This document shows positions 10,322 to 22,139 of a stretch of DNA of 26,747 bases, one piece after another; the first letter of the stretch is position 1; each line of letters begins with the position of its first letter. Below the pieces are notes generated by a model, which was given only the letters and a program-made list of their open reading frames with translations, searched no databases and was not told where the DNA came from. Origin of the DNA: Plakobranchus ocellatus (taxonomy: Eukaryota > Mollusca > Gastropoda > Plakobranchidae); the NCBI GenBank assembly GCA_019648995.1, contig BLXT01003994.1:431519-458265 (forward strand). The letters run 5' to 3'. The position numbers and the translations under genes are program-made.

Positions 10322-10420
10322 GCTGAAGATTGGCATCCCCTTTACTATTGCCAGCTGAAGGTGAAGCTTTTTTTGTAAGTAGTGATTTGCCTTACTCGGC
10401 ATCAGACATTTGTTTCAGCC
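10322..10420 (+). other. Possible 5' UTR of CAB39
   Basis: An acceptor-like TTGTGTTTCAG ends at 10321 and a donor-like GTAAGT starts at 10375, bracketing 53 bases that could be a non-coding exon. A second acceptor-like TTTGTTTCAG ends at 10418, two bases before the CAB39 start codon. The intron between would be only 44 nt, short for an animal, so either the whole stretch is one exon or the true leader exon lies further upstream. No transcript data can be used here. Confidence 0.3.
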
Positions 10421-10525
10421 ATGCCACTGTTTGGCCCAAAGACCAAAAGTCCCCAGGAGCTTGTCAAATCTTTGAATGATTGCTTAAAAGCTTTGGAAAA
10501 TGCCAAGGAAAAAGAATCGAAAAGG
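10421..10525 (+). CDS. CAB39: CAB39 coding exon 1 (residues 1-35)
   Basis: It starts with [18 protein letters not shown], matching the conserved N-terminus, which contains the first helix. The donor is GTAAAT at 10526 and the exon ends in phase 0. The ATG sits two bases after an AG acceptor, so the 5' UTR is probably on a separate exon. The Lys/Glu-rich end (KEKESKR) is a variable linker in the family. Confidence 0.95.
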
Positions 10526-13500
10526 GTAAATGTTATTTAAAATATATTTTCATTTGTTGTAGTAATAAAATAGATGACTTCCTTGTCTTTTGTCCTTTCA
10601 ATTTTTATCTGATTACATTTGATAAAATTTTATAGTATACATATCAAGTGAAAAAAAAAAGTATTCAAACGGTGTAAATTGTACTGTTTTTATAATGTAA
10701 TTAACCACTTTATTTAACATAAAAAAGCGTCCATTCAAATGCTTTGCCTTTATTGTGACTTACATCAATACCCAGAAACAAACAGAGGAAAGGAGCTACG
10801 CTAGGTATTTACTATTATGATTATAATGCTAAATATATAGAGAACATAGGCATGACTGTAGGTTTGAGGCTGGAGAGCTTGGTCAAAGCTGCTCGTTAAG
10901 AAACTAACAGTAAGAGAGAGAGAGACATAATTCCGTAAAAGGGATATGGTGGAGAAGCCATTGAGGAGTAAGTAAATACTGAGATGTCTTTGGAGATATA
11001 TGTCTCTCTTCAACACAGGGATTGTATGGAAAGCCCAGCAGAGAATGGGAGATGAGGGGTTGAGAGGCTTAAAAATGGTTCATTGTTATGGGTTTATTAT
11101 GCCAAGCATGCCAATAAAAACTGTCCTCCGCAAATATGTTAATGACTACATTAATCTACATGATCGTCAGTAATCAAAGAGCCACCTCTGTTTTCAGCAT
11201 CAGGTGAAGCTTTCTTTTTTTTTGTGAACCACTGTACTCAAAGATTGGTTTAGAAAAAGAGAAAAGACATTATAGGCAATTGATGGTTTGAGATATATGC
11301 AGTGGAAATTCACTTGACTTGTGTAGGTGTACCACAATCCTACCAGGGTAAATAATGCACCTGCAGGTAAGGATCAAAAACATGAAACATTTTTGTCAGT
11401 TTGTTTGACAATACAAACCAGTAATTTAAATGAAGCATACTCTGTGCACATAAGCAGATGTTGATGGAAAGAAAAAAAATGCTCATTATTCTTAACAACA
11501 CTTCCCATATGTATGTTTGTGCAGTATGTGGAAGAAACATCCAAGTTGCTGCACACTATCAAGACTCAGCTTTACGGCACTCTGGACCAAGAACCAGTTA
11601 CTGAGCAGGTTGCAGCTCTTGCCACAGAACTGACACAGGCCAACTGTTTGCATAATTTGGCAAAAAATTTGCAGTACATCGATTTTGAGGTAAAAGAGAA
11701 CATTTAGATATGCTGGACTTCCAAATAGTTGCCTTTTGTAGGCCAAAGTATTTTTTCTTAGTTTTCCAAAATATTTTGATTGTTGTTTTTAAGAGTGACA
11801 CATCATTTAAAATGTCAGATAGATGTGTATGTTGATAATATAATTTTTAATCTTTCAAGGATTCAGATATAAGACTGCTGATGTTACTGATGTCTTTATC
11901 ATAAAAATGATCAAATGACTGTGGCATATTCTATATATAGTAATTTGCAGTTCAATCAAGTCATAGAAAATATATTAGGGCATCAAGGAGTGGTGAACCA
12001 CATGCCAGTTTTATAAATCTGAGTTTGGTCAACCGGCTCAAGGGATGTTATTTGTTAAGCATGTTCGTTATTATTTCATGAAATGGCTTTAAAAACACCT
12101 TCATTGTCCTCTCAGAAATTCACTCGATTTTGAAAGGGGCAACGAATACAAGCTTTTCACAAAATCAGAGTGCTCTTCAAAAGTTTTTGGAGAACAGTTC
12201 AGATTTTGACGAATTGAAATCTTTATTATAGACAAGCTTTTATATATAGAGAGAGTGAAGTTTTCAATAGTTTTTTTCATACCCCTCATTCAATAAATTT
12301 CCTTAGGATTTTCGGAAAAGACCTGTATAATCATTTTGAAAGATAGAAAAGATTCAAAGAATTGTATGCGATTAGTTGCTATGTTTTTTGAGAGCTCTAC
12401 TTTTTAAAAATGAAATGTTGAAATTTTTATATAGAATGGAAATTGTTTCCAACGTAATAAATAAAAACAATGTTTAGATAGGTTTATACAGTTCTGAAAT
12501 CGTTCATTCAAAAAGTGATAGAAGCATAAGCTTGGAATTTTCAAACTGGTTGCTATTGTCATAGCTACTGCAACGCAATCTAGATTTTCAAAAAAATGCC
12601 TTTCTTTAATAATTTTGACATTCATATTAGTTACCTCTTGCTTTGAAAATAAAGAGTCTGCTGGTTTTATCTAAAGATGAGAAAAAAATGTTAATTTCTT
12701 TTTTTTTACTGGACACAGGGTCGCAAGGATGTAGTGGCGATTTTCAATAATGTATTACGCCGTCAGATAGGACCACGCCATCCATGTATGGATTATTTTG
12801 TGACTAAACCTGAAGTGCTATTTATATTAGTGAAAGGGTGAGTTGCATTATCTTCAATCCCATTGTTCACCTTGTGTTCTTAAATTGTTTAGTGGAAACT
12901 GGAATGAGACAAACTATAGCAAGAATGATAAGTAATTGTACTGCTGCTGCAAAGGTTTTCTTTGTGGCACATGACTCCTTGGGATTTTTGTGACAAAAGT
13001 CAAGCTCGCTACCAATACCTTTCCCCAGTGAAGGCCTTTGATCCAGAAATCAGCTATCAATAGCATTTTAGGGCCAAAAAACAGGCAATCCGCTGTCAGT
13101 CAGGAATTACAGAACTGGAGTACCAGTACCATTATCATTGTAGACAAAAACCATAAAGCCAATGACCAGCTGCTAAGGCCATAGAGCTTGGCATCAGCAA
13201 TAGCCTGAGATTATTAGTGAACTCACTGTTTGACACAAATTTGCTTTATTTGTTCTTTCCGGCTTGTGGAGGAAAAGGAAAAGAAACATTTATCGTCGAG
13301 ACAGCATTGTTTTTAGTTATTACTGAACTGCTTAAGAATGTTGGTGGCATAATAGCATGCAAACACACTCTGAGTGATTAGCACAGACTTCTCTTCTGTA
13401 GATTTGAGTTTGAGCACTCCAGTGAGGCCCAGGCTGTAAGTTTTTAATATTTCCATACTGTTTACCTCTCACACTGCTGCCAAACCCAACTGGGATAATT

Positions 13501-15809
13501 TACCATAATTTTGCTTGTTTCAACCAAAGATTTTGGTTCAAAATTTTTGTAGATTAAGCCACAAAAATCCATGCCTCTGATTTCTTGGCTTGAATAGGAA
13601 AATTGCTTAGGTCTGGAGGATATATAAGGCACTGGTCAATATAAATGCATTTACAAATGCAGCAATTTAAGGGTGAAGGTACTATCACACTAAGAGGAAC
13701 TAACTTTTTTTTTATCTACATCCTCCATCATCCTCCAGTCCTTAATTCAAGCATTTTTCTTCACTCTACCTTTAAGAGTTTATTTAAATAAAGGTATGGA
13801 TCTTGCTCTTGGACATATTACATTCTCTTTGTAATAACTTAAATGCATGGACAACCTAGAAAAATACTAAATCACACCAAACAGAATCGATTTGGATGTT
13901 AAGGCCTGCGCTGAATGAATCATGTCTATTGCTTCTTTGCAGATATGAAAACCAAGACATAGCCTTAAATTGTGGAATGATGCTACGTGAATGCTGTCGC
14001 TTTGAGCCATTGGCAAAGTCTGTTATAACAAGCCCAGATTTTTACAAATTTTTTGCCTATGTTGAAGTGTCTACCTTTGATATTGCTTCTGATGCATTTT
14101 CCACTTTTAAGGTCAGTTTTAACTATACATTCATAAATAAAATTGATTTATTTTTGTCTATATCATTCACTAAAAATACAAATTAAAAAAAAAATTAAGA
14201 TGACATGTTTATGCAAAGAAGTGAATGAAACCTTTCAAAAGCTATTATGTTCTAGATTTTTTCAATAGCTGAAGAACAAATAAACCAGCTTTTATGACCA
14301 GTCCTGATTAGCATCCAATATCTCATGCTTTTCTGTAAGAAAAAAAGAATTTTAAATTTGCTTAATTTTTTCTTCTTTTACTGCTTTATTTTTTAAGCAA
14401 AACCCACCTAAAATTACCTCGTCTCAAACCAGCTTTCACCTTATTTGTATCTAAAACTTTAAATGCTATTGAAATATTTTTTTGTATTTGTAATATAGAC
14501 CAAGAAATGTTTAGTATGATCTCCAAACCCACATAATCATTACAGTATTTATATGGAGATATAACCAATTTTTTTTTTTCCATATAAGCAAGATTAAAGT
14601 GTAAGTGTATTCAGCATGCTTATCAACAAACATATTTCCAAAATGTGATTGTGATATGTTTATCCAGGTCGCCTAATATGTGCAAGAGCATCTCTTGCTT
14701 TTACTTTTTTTTTTTCTCTTCCCCAGGACTTGTTGACAAGACACAAAGTGTTTGTAGCCAAGTTCTTGGAGGAACACTATGATGAGTTTTTCCGGCACTA
14801 TCAGCTGCTTCTGAACTCGGAAAATTACGTCACTCGGAGACAGGCTTTGAAGGTAATTCTGTTGCCCTCGATTGTCTAGGGCCACTTGTGAGGGCCAGAC
14901 CAGGTCTATGGTTAAAGCTTTAGGATTAAGTAGAAGTGACAGCTCTTTGATTACTCAAGTGTAGCAATTATGAAAGGGGACTTTATTTTTATAATTTCAT
15001 AAAAACTTGAACCATTTCTTTATTGAGTTTGACATGATTGTAACTTTCCATTAAAATTTACAAGGTACGTTTAAAATTTTCATTGAGAGCTCAAATTTAA
15101 GAAATTCAAAGACATTCTAAAAGAATATTATGGAATGTTAAGTCTAATTATAAGTTTGCTTTTACTTTATAATTCTTTTTATTTTCTTGGCAGCTTTTGG
15201 GAGAACTGCTGTTAGACCGGCACAATTTCACTGTGATGAATCGTTACATCTCTCACCCGGACAACCTGAAACTAATGATGAACATGTTGAGGGAGAAGTC
15301 CAAAAATATACAGTTTGAGGCCTTTCATGTATTTAAGGTGTGTTTTCTTTCATTTCGATCTTTCTTTCGTGCGCCCCCCCCAATATCTTTGGACCTGTTC
15401 CTTCTCAAGCAGCAAGAACAAAGCCTCTTGTTCTTTATTTTTTTCTACGGAAACTATTTATCAGAATGTAAGAGGTTCAAGTAATAGAATAATCAACACA
15501 TATTTTCTTAGTGTATCATTCCTGATAAATTTTTTTTTGCGTTTTTTTGTTTTGGTTTTTTCTTTTCTTTGTTTAATTGATTTTCACTTTAATTGTAATT
15601 TTGTTGTTGTTGTTTTGCAGATTTTTGTGGCAAACCCCAACAAGCCAAAGCCTATCATGGACATTCTTCTGCGCAACAAAGAGAGGCTGGTTGATTTCCT
15701 TACTAAATTCCACACAGAACGGTCGGAGGATGAACAGTTCAACGACGAGAAAAGCTACCTCATAAAGCAAATAAAAGAGTTGAGGGGAGCAGAGGAAAAC
15801 ATGTCTTAG
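10421..15809 (+). CDS. CAB39: CAB39 (MO25), calcium-binding protein 39; seven coding exons, complete
   Basis: Coding segments: 10421-10525, 11525-11689, 12719-12837, 13943-14111, 14727-14852, 15194-15337, 15621-15809. They total 1017 nt, 338 residues plus stop, close to the roughly 340 of animal orthologues. All six introns are GT-AG (999, 1029, 1105, 615, 341 and 283 bp), in phases 0, 0, 2, 0, 0, 0. Family hallmarks along the protein are MPLFG at the N-terminus, [77 protein letters not shown] and [17 protein letters not shown]. The family is an all-helical armadillo-like scaffold in the cytoplasm. In characterised animals it binds the C-terminus of the STRAD pseudokinase, locks LKB1 in an active complex, and also stimulates STE20-family kinases (MST3/4, SPAK/OSR1). 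Despite the name no calcium-binding EF-hand is visible. The start is fixed by the conserved MPLFG. The reading frame is intact throughout, so the gene is very probably functional. Confidence 0.97.
11525..11689 (+). CDS. CAB39: CAB39 coding exon 2 (residues 36-90)
   Basis: It opens after TTTGTGCAG with YVEETSKLL and contains [17 protein letters not shown] and LQYIDFE, aligning with the LYGT...EP and L-x-x-IDFEGKK stretches of other MO25 proteins. The exon is phase 0 at both ends, with donor GTAAAA. It is one of the less conserved parts of the family, and here too the residues between the landmarks differ from those I remember for vertebrates and insects. Confidence 0.95.
12719..12837 (+). CDS. 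CAB39: CAB39 coding exon 3 (residues 91-129, plus 2 nt)
   Basis: [18 protein letters not shown] matches the highly conserved IFNN-LRRQIG helix. It is followed by [22 protein letters not shown], in which several residues differ from the more usual TRTPTVEYIC pattern. The donor is GTGAGT. The exon ends after two bases of a Gly codon completed by the next exon. Confidence 0.95.
13402..13435 (+). other. Candidate 34-nt cryptic (poison) exon in CAB39 intron 3
   Basis: A strong acceptor (pyrimidine-rich CTTCTCTTCTGTAG, ending at 13401) and a perfect GTAAGT donor (13436) bracket 34 bases. Joined to exon 3 it reads [12 protein letters not shown]. Its length is not a multiple of three, so the next exon would then be read ATA TGA and translation would stop at once. 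It may be a regulated poison exon or merely a chance pair of good splice sites. Confidence 0.3.
13943..14111 (+). CDS. CAB39: CAB39 coding exon 4 (residues 130-186)
   Basis: After completion of the split Gly codon it reads [18 protein letters not shown], then [30 protein letters not shown] and STFK. These are among the best conserved MO25 segments. The acceptor is TTGCTTCTTTGCAG and the donor GTCAGT. The exon ends in phase 0. Confidence 0.96.
14727..14852 (+). CDS. CAB39: CAB39 coding exon 5 (residues 187-228)
   Basis: [29 protein letters not shown] and [13 protein letters not shown] follow the family pattern DLLTRHK...FLE-HYD-FF...SENYVT-RQ-LK. The acceptor is CTCTTCCCCAG and the donor GTAATT. 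The exon is phase 0 on both sides. Confidence 0.96.
15194..15337 (+). CDS. CAB39: CAB39 coding exon 6 (residues 229-276)
   Basis: [20 protein letters not shown], then [18 protein letters not shown] and [10 protein letters not shown]. This is the most conserved part of the protein and contributes to the concave partner-binding surface in known structures. The donor GTGTGT is weak but in frame. The exon is phase 0 at both ends. Confidence 0.97.
15621..15809 (+). CDS. CAB39: CAB39 coding exon 7 (residues 277-338 and stop)
   Basis: [20 protein letters not shown], then [20 protein letters not shown] and [16 protein letters not shown], then a short non-conserved AEENMS tail and TAG at 15807-15809. 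The C-terminal tail is variable across the family. The acceptor is TGTTGTTGTTTTGCAG. Confidence 0.97.
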   Translation: MFVANPNKPKPIMDILLRNKERLVDFLTKFHTERSEDEQFNDEKSYLIKQIKELRGAEENMS

Positions 15810-17500
15810 CCCTAACTCCCACCCTCCCTCCTCTCTTCCCTCTGACCACCTCTCTATCCTTCTAGTTCTTACTTTACTCTTGTGGATATCCTGCTCTCTG
15901 CTTCTGCTGTGCACCCCCTCAATGCTGTTTGTGATTGTGTATATGCTCTTTAGGTGAAAACGCAATAGAATGAGTTAAACCAATTCGCTTGATAGGAAGG
16001 AGCTGCTATTGCCATCGTGGTAAAAGCTTGTTATTCATGATTCTCAGTGATTTGGACAATAATAAGCTATTGTACTAGAGCTGCAATACATAAGCCTGAA
16101 ATCTTTGTGCCCCACAAAATCGGTTCCTTTTTTCATTCCTCTCTTCATTGCTCTTCTGCAGTTTGTTTTTCACGTCGACAGACCTGATTCCTCTTCATGT
16201 GTTCTACATAATGAAGAGGCTATTTTGCTGCTCTTCTGTGAAACATTTGGGATCCTCTTGCATGGGCTAAAAGGAGGAATTGCTGAAGCCCATGATCTAT
16301 TTTCAGAAAACTGTTGGGGGACAACTGTTGCTTTATCTCTCTAAGAATGTTCAATCTTCTGTGGGCTAAGGTTGTGATAGCCAGACTGGAATCAGAAGAT
16401 AGTGGTTAACTGGCCGGGGATGGATCTTAAAATGAAGGTCACAGAGAGTAGTTCAAAACTTCACCTGTGACAAGTGGAAATTGGTAAACATCATTGAATT
16501 AAAACCTTGTTGGATGGGAAGTAACTCATTTCCTTTTTTTTTTCTTTTTTCAGTTTAGTACTCATAAATATACATTATTGCTGAAAATTTGTATTTATAT
16601 TTATAAACATCAAAATAAGTGCTTTCTGGTAAGCTATTTTAAATATCTCATTTTTGTGGGATTTTTACATTTTTTTTTGTCATAAACTTATTGTGGTTGC
16701 AAGTTGAAACAATGGGAAGCAAAGAGGCTGATATAATTCAAGGATATAAACATTTCATCTTCTTTTTTTTTTTTTTTTAATTGAAATGTCTCTAAACGTA
16801 GCTACCTTATGGTTAGGTTTTCTTTGGCCTGTAATTAAATTAAATTTTTTTTTTCCAATCATTTTGTTTTTAAAGCTAGACTTAAAAAGAAAATTATAAT
16901 AGGAGAAAACAACTTTGGGTGCTTGAAGTTTTTTTATTATGGTGATGAAACACTGAGGTCTGCAGATATTTAAAAAGCCTGATAATATCCAATTCCCTCA
17001 ACTCTCCTTTGTTTTAAATGTGAAACAGTTGGCTAATATTGTTTGCCAAACTTTCAACATAATGGAAGCAAGAAGATTGTGAGATGGACACTTTCTTATA
17101 ACTTCAGAACTGAAGTATTTAGTATAGCAATGGCATATTGGTACCTTGTCTATTACGATTTTCCAACAGAGCACACCTATAGCAGAGTTCGGATATAACA
17201 GTATAAGCATCTTTGCCTGTTACAACAGAACAGAAATGGTTAACAACAGAGGCTATGCAGCAAGCCTTACTTTCATCTCTCATTCATTCAATAACATCAT
17301 TCTGAAGTTAAATCAAGCTTGTATTTAAATTTGTTTCCCTTTTTTGTTCTTAGTGTAAGATTTTGATGCCAAAACTGAAAACAGCTCTGCGATAATAATT
17401 CAAGCTTTGTGGTATTCACATTTCGTTTTCTTTCAAATTGCTCCACATGCGTTGTCATACTCAGTTCATTCACCATTACATTATGTGTAATGCTAATTTG
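15810..17500 (+). other. CAB39 3' UTR (proximal part, inferred)
   Basis: No new gene starts here, and no AATAAA occurs close to the stop. The first 60 bases form a C/T-rich tract (about 15810-15870) of the kind bound by pyrimidine-tract proteins. T runs are frequent (for example 18 T near 16762), and CATAAA/ATTAAA variants appear, with ATTAAA at 17515-17520. The CAB39 transcript must extend into this stretch. Where it ends cannot be told from sequence alone. Confidence 0.6.
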
Positions 17501-20070
17501 ACTTAAGTTTGTTCATTAAACTTCGGCTGTCATGTTGCTCCAATCTTAGATTTCCTTTCAAGCTATTGAAATAGTGATACTATGTTTACATTGTTCTTTC
17601 TTCATTTGATCATATTGTAGACATTAAGCCTAACTATAACATGCCAATAATTGCTGTTCGTTTTTTTTTTTTTAAATGGATAACAGGCAATAGCTGGTTC
17701 AGGTTGCTTCTATAGTTTGGTGTCTTTAATATTGAGATTTTGTCTTTTCCAGCCCCCCCCCCCCCACTTTCCATTATGTACCTCACACTTGTGACAGTTC
17801 CATGTGGCGAACAAATTTATAATGCAAAACTGTAAAATCAGTTGTGTAAAAGATGAACTTTATTTTTTCATTATATTAATTCCTTCACAAGAATATATTA
17901 TCTACTTACTATCATTGCTCTAAAGTGTGCCTGTTTCATCTTGATTTTTGCTGGCAAGTGTAAATGTGAATTGAATTTATCTAGAAGCTGATTATCCATC
18001 TTTTTTTCTGGCATTTCAATTTATGGGAAGAATGAGGCTTAAGTTTTCAAGTTTACCTTTCCTTTGATAGTAAGAAGGCCTTCTAAAATACAGATTGAGC
18101 AGTCGTGGTGGGTCAAAGATTAACAGAGCCAAAAGGGAGTTTGACCATGGCTTTAGAGTCTCCTTGCTCCTCTTGATTCTCAGGACAAATTTGTAAGAAA
18201 TCCTTTCATGTAAACTTATTTCATCATCATTCAGTCCAATATTTAGCGGACAAAAAACAAACAAAAGAACAAAGCATTTCTTTTGGGTTGTCCATATTTT
18301 TAAGGTTGATAATATTTTGGAAATTCAGTATTGGAACAGCTTAAACAAGACGGCATATTTCCTTTGTTTTTTTTTTTTTGGTCTCCCTGACATCTTGTCT
18401 TGATAATGTTAAATGGATTTTCTGTACAGGAGAAACTGTGTGTGAGATTTGGGAGGATTGACCACATGTGGTGAAATAACCAAAATAATGAGCAAGCAGC
18501 AAGCGTCAGTAATGGACCAACATTATGCATCTCCCCCTCAGAGGGGCTTTTTTACTTCCTATAGATTTCATAGATTCAAAATCCCTTCTTTTGAAAATTC
18601 TATTAGCTTTAGTACAGCTGTCATGAATATATTGCTAATATTGATTTAAGGTTTTAATTTTGATGAGTGAAATACATGTAAATCTTAAAAACAGCTTATT
18701 TAAAAAATAATAATTTAAAAGACACGAGATACAACCATGGATCATCAGGAAGTTTTGCTTGGCTTAACTGTTCAGTTTTTTCGTACTGTTTTGTGAGAAT
18801 TAACTTAAATGAGCTGAGAAACAGAGTATTTCAAACCCTTTTTGGAAATGCTAGACACAAACATGGAGAGGTTTTTGTACCAAACTGCACGCTTTGTCCA
18901 AATGTTTATAGCAGGGTGTATTTTTCAGTTGCTTTGATGCATGTTCTACCTTGCACCAGTCGTTGCTCATAAATCTATGAGTCCTAGTTGCAAATACAAT
19001 GTATGTGTGCTTTTTTCTAGATTGAAATATATTTTTTCTGGCTCGTTTGATTACTAAAAGTTTAGATATTTTTTGTAGGAAGAATAGATGAGAGTTTTTC
19101 TGGTTTTTTTCATCCTCATTTTGTTGATAAAAATGGTTTAAGGTAAACAGCTGACCATCTTTAAGCCCATGTTAAAAAGTTTGCTACTGTCTGTACAGGT
19201 TTTCTTTGCACCATCTGATATCCATAGCAATGATTTACTTTTTTCTTCTTATTATCATTCATGCAACATTGATTTTCTGTTTGCTTATTTTTTAAGACCA
19301 GTCATTTTTCACTTTATTAATCCTTTTTTTTTTTTTGTTGTTGTTGTTGCTACAGTCAAGGGGTGAGGTGAATCACATGTGTTTATTGGAAAAGAAAAAA
19401 AATTGAGTTGCATCGTTGATTTCTTTTCTTTTTCAGAGCTTAGTTGTAATTTTATAGCTTTTCCATTATGTAGACAGGAAAACAAGTAGTTAAAAAAGTA
19501 CAGGTTGTTGGAAGGTCATTGCATCAGAGCTGTCAGAAATTTCTTCTGAATTTGCTGATTTCAGTTGCAATAAAGTAAGAAGCAATTTTAAAAGTTACGA
19601 GATACCATAGTCCATACAGGTACTGGCTATTCATGGGAGTTTAAGGTATAATTGTCAGCAACTTTGCCTTGATGTATTGCAGGAGCTCTTTTTTTTTAAC
19701 AGGGGTTAACCTGCCAGTAGTGCTGGGCCTGAGTAGGGCACAAAAGCCTCGGCTCATCTAGTACTAATAGAGGAAGGGTTGTATGACAAAAACTCATCAC
19801 ATTATAATATTATCTGATGTTGTATTTGGATTCCCCCCCTAAGCCTCATGAGAAACTGTATTGCTGTTCTCTTTTGCAATGGTAGGATGGGTGAGTGAAT
19901 GTGCAAGCTGCACATTATTGCAAGTTGGGTGAAAGGGGACCACAGTTCCTTATTATGGGATTAAATCATGTGGATTTATTTATTACTTACCCATGTATTT
20001 ATATTATATTATATATTCATATAGCTATCGAATACAAAGTAATACCTAATCATAATGTCATTTGCACATG
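17501..20070. other. T-rich region, distal 3' UTR or intergenic
   Basis: I see no coding sequence. A run of 13 C lies at 17753-17765, and T runs occur near 17660, 18368 and 19323. A canonical AATAAA at 19569-19574 is a candidate polyadenylation signal, if the transcript reaches so far. The many short open frames have no family likeness. Confidence 0.45.
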
Positions 20071-20075
20071 TTATG

Positions 20076-20122
20076 TGATTATTATTATTGTATTATTATT
20101 ACTACTACTATTATAATAATTA
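20076..20122 (+). repeat. ATT/ACT microsatellite
   Basis: ATT triplets pass into ACT triplets and then into TATAATAAT. It is imperfect, under 50 bp long, and of the same triplet type as the repeats around the RTE element and near the window end. Confidence 0.8.
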
Positions 20123-20487
20123 TTTGTTACACATGTTTGACATTTTGCTTTCCGTCTCAAGTTTTACAGCCCCTTCTTAAAAAAGTTATTTAAATCATCA
20201 GATTTTTTTTCAGTTTTGTTTCTCCTGTCTGATAGCCAAACACGCATAAATCTGCACCTGGTTTTTAGCCTTTCCCCATGCCCCTAGCATTGTGTGGTGG
20301 AATTTTTTCCAACCACACATTGTAGCCACAGTCTAGGATTATTCATGCCATGAACTTCAGCTCTACAAATGGCAGTGTTGTTTTTAAATCAAATTTAATT
20401 TTGTGGACAGGATTGGAGATAAAATAGATTTTTACGAGACTTGAAAGTTCAAATTAACCTTTAGGAATACAATACAACCATTGAACT

Positions 20488-20612
20488 TTGGTGCACAGTG
20501 TACAACCGCCTTGAAATCTGTAGGGACCTTTTCTGTCAAGGGGAAGGGGGAGTTTGAGCTTCCCATCTCTGCCTTTGTCTGATGGAGACCTAGAGGCCTA
20601 ACATTACATATT
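20488..20612 (+). mobile_element. tRNA-derived SINE, old diverged copy
   Basis: It aligns with the younger SINE at 24660-24817 in the same orientation and order: GGTGCACAGTG (A-box region), CCGCCTTGAAATCTGTAGGG (anticodon-arm region), ACCTTTTCTGTC, a degraded B-box region AGTTTGAGCTTCCC, then CTTTGTCTGATGGAGACC and AGGCCTAACAT. The B box has decayed from GGTTCGAGCCC and the anticodon stem no longer pairs fully. Ends and target-site duplication are not recognisable. This copy shows that the SINE is a family, not a single event. Confidence 0.75.
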
Positions 20613-21835
20613 GTAATCTGCAGAACCATTTACTTAAAGTAGATATCAAATTGGTGGTATTTGAGGCACAGAATGGAAATAAAATTTCAACTTCAGTGAC
20701 TGTCACCTGGATGACCTTTCTTTGTTATTATGCAGCCGAGCCAACCCTCCTATCTAACATCATTTATTAAGTGTTATTTATATTGCGTAGGGTTCTTTTG
20801 ATGGTTTTGCAAATCCACTACCAGATTGCTGCATGTGGGGTCTGCCTTATAATGATCAATCATTTGTTATAATTGGCTGTTTCAGTTTTGTGTTTGCCTC
20901 TTGTTTTTTTAAAGATGTTTTTAATGAATTCAAGTAAAGTAAAGATGGCAGAATTGTTTTCTGTTCTTCATAACCCAGTGACCTACGCTCAGAAAAATCC
21001 CACGCGTGTGAGTGTGTTACAAACGAAGGCTTTCAGGGAAAATTAATACAAGGGCCATTTTAAAGCCGTAAAAGAGTTTATGTAGGATATTTCAATCCAG
21101 TGGGGATCAACAATGAATTTTGGGCTCCCCATACTGTTTAAGGTTCATCAAAGTCTGTCGATGAAAAATATTCATTCGTTCTAAACTCACAATATTCACA
21201 CACATAAATCTCAATTAATGACTTTGTATTCTTTTTTTTTTTTTTTTAACAACTTATGAATTGGATTTGTCTCATTTTTACTCGGAAACCCTTCAAAAGT
21301 AAGAATATAACATTGTAAGCTTACAAGTTTTTAAAACGGCAGCACATCTGAAGAAGAGTTGTGTGATGTGAAAATACTTGCCTTTTTCAGTTGAGAGATT
21401 GACTGCTTTAAAGTTATAATACCTGCTTCACTTTTGAGCATATCGGGCAATATTTTGTTGTATGCCATATGGCTATATTCTTATCGTTTTATTCCACATA
21501 ATGATTTAAAGAGGTACTCAAAGTAGAATTAATCATGTACAGTTCATGACCTTTAGTTTTCTTAATTTCTAAAATTTGTTCTGCTTTGCTTACATAATTT
21601 ACAATTACTACCTTGAAGGTTTGCTGTCTGATTTTAACAGTTGTTTCTCTTCATGTTCTCATCGCACATATGAACCTTTTCTGTTCAATTACATAATTAT
21701 TTATGACAAAGAATTATGCAACTTTGTCTCTTTCTTTCCTCTGAAATGCAAACAGCTAGATACTATAAGCAAAATAATTGAATGGTAGCAATATGCAGTG
21801 GCAAAGTTTTTATGCTATGAACCTGCATCTCAGGT
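20613..21835. other. Spacer without a gene
   Basis: Nothing coding was recognised. An AATAAA at 20678-20683 is another candidate polyadenylation signal. A run of about 16 T lies near 21232. The sequence is otherwise ordinary AT-rich DNA. Confidence 0.5.
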
Positions 21836-21837
21836 AC

Positions 21838-21965
21838 TCTACCTTTGAACTAGATCTAGCTACAAAATTGTGGAGATTCTTTGATTCATCTCAAATATTC
21901 TACTGTAGAATTTGACCCAGCTGCAGCATCTCAGACAAGTCTCCCTTAGAATCGGATTTGACCAC
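21838..21965 (+). repeat. Diverged minisatellite units (left part)
   Basis: Three degenerate units of about 40 bp share the pattern CATCTCA...TCTAC-TTAGAAT-GATTTAGCTACAG with the array at 22386-22595, for example AGATCTAGCTACA at 21850 and CATCTCAGACAAGTCTCCC near 21928. They are separated from the main array by about 420 bp that include a dispersed repeat. Confidence 0.5.
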
Positions 21966-22139
21966 AGGCGTGGAAATATTTCTGATTATGCACATAAGCA
22001 ATATTCCATAATATTATTCTAAGTAATGATGGAATGAAGACATTTTTTGTCAGCTGTGTAAATTTTTAAGTTTGCCAAACAAAAGAAAGTCAATACCAAG
22101 AAAACTTTTTGTCGGTCACAAACAAAATATTTTTTTAAA

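Noticed and set aside
10322..10374. Firm annotation of a 5' UTR exon
   Set aside because: Splice-like borders exist, but the following intron would be only 44 nt. Listed as a possibility only.
10738..10770. Third copy of the hammerhead-like repeat end
   Set aside because: GCTTTGCCTTTATTG matches, but the rest of the motif (GCTTCATCAG) is replaced by GACTTACATCAA, too little to call.
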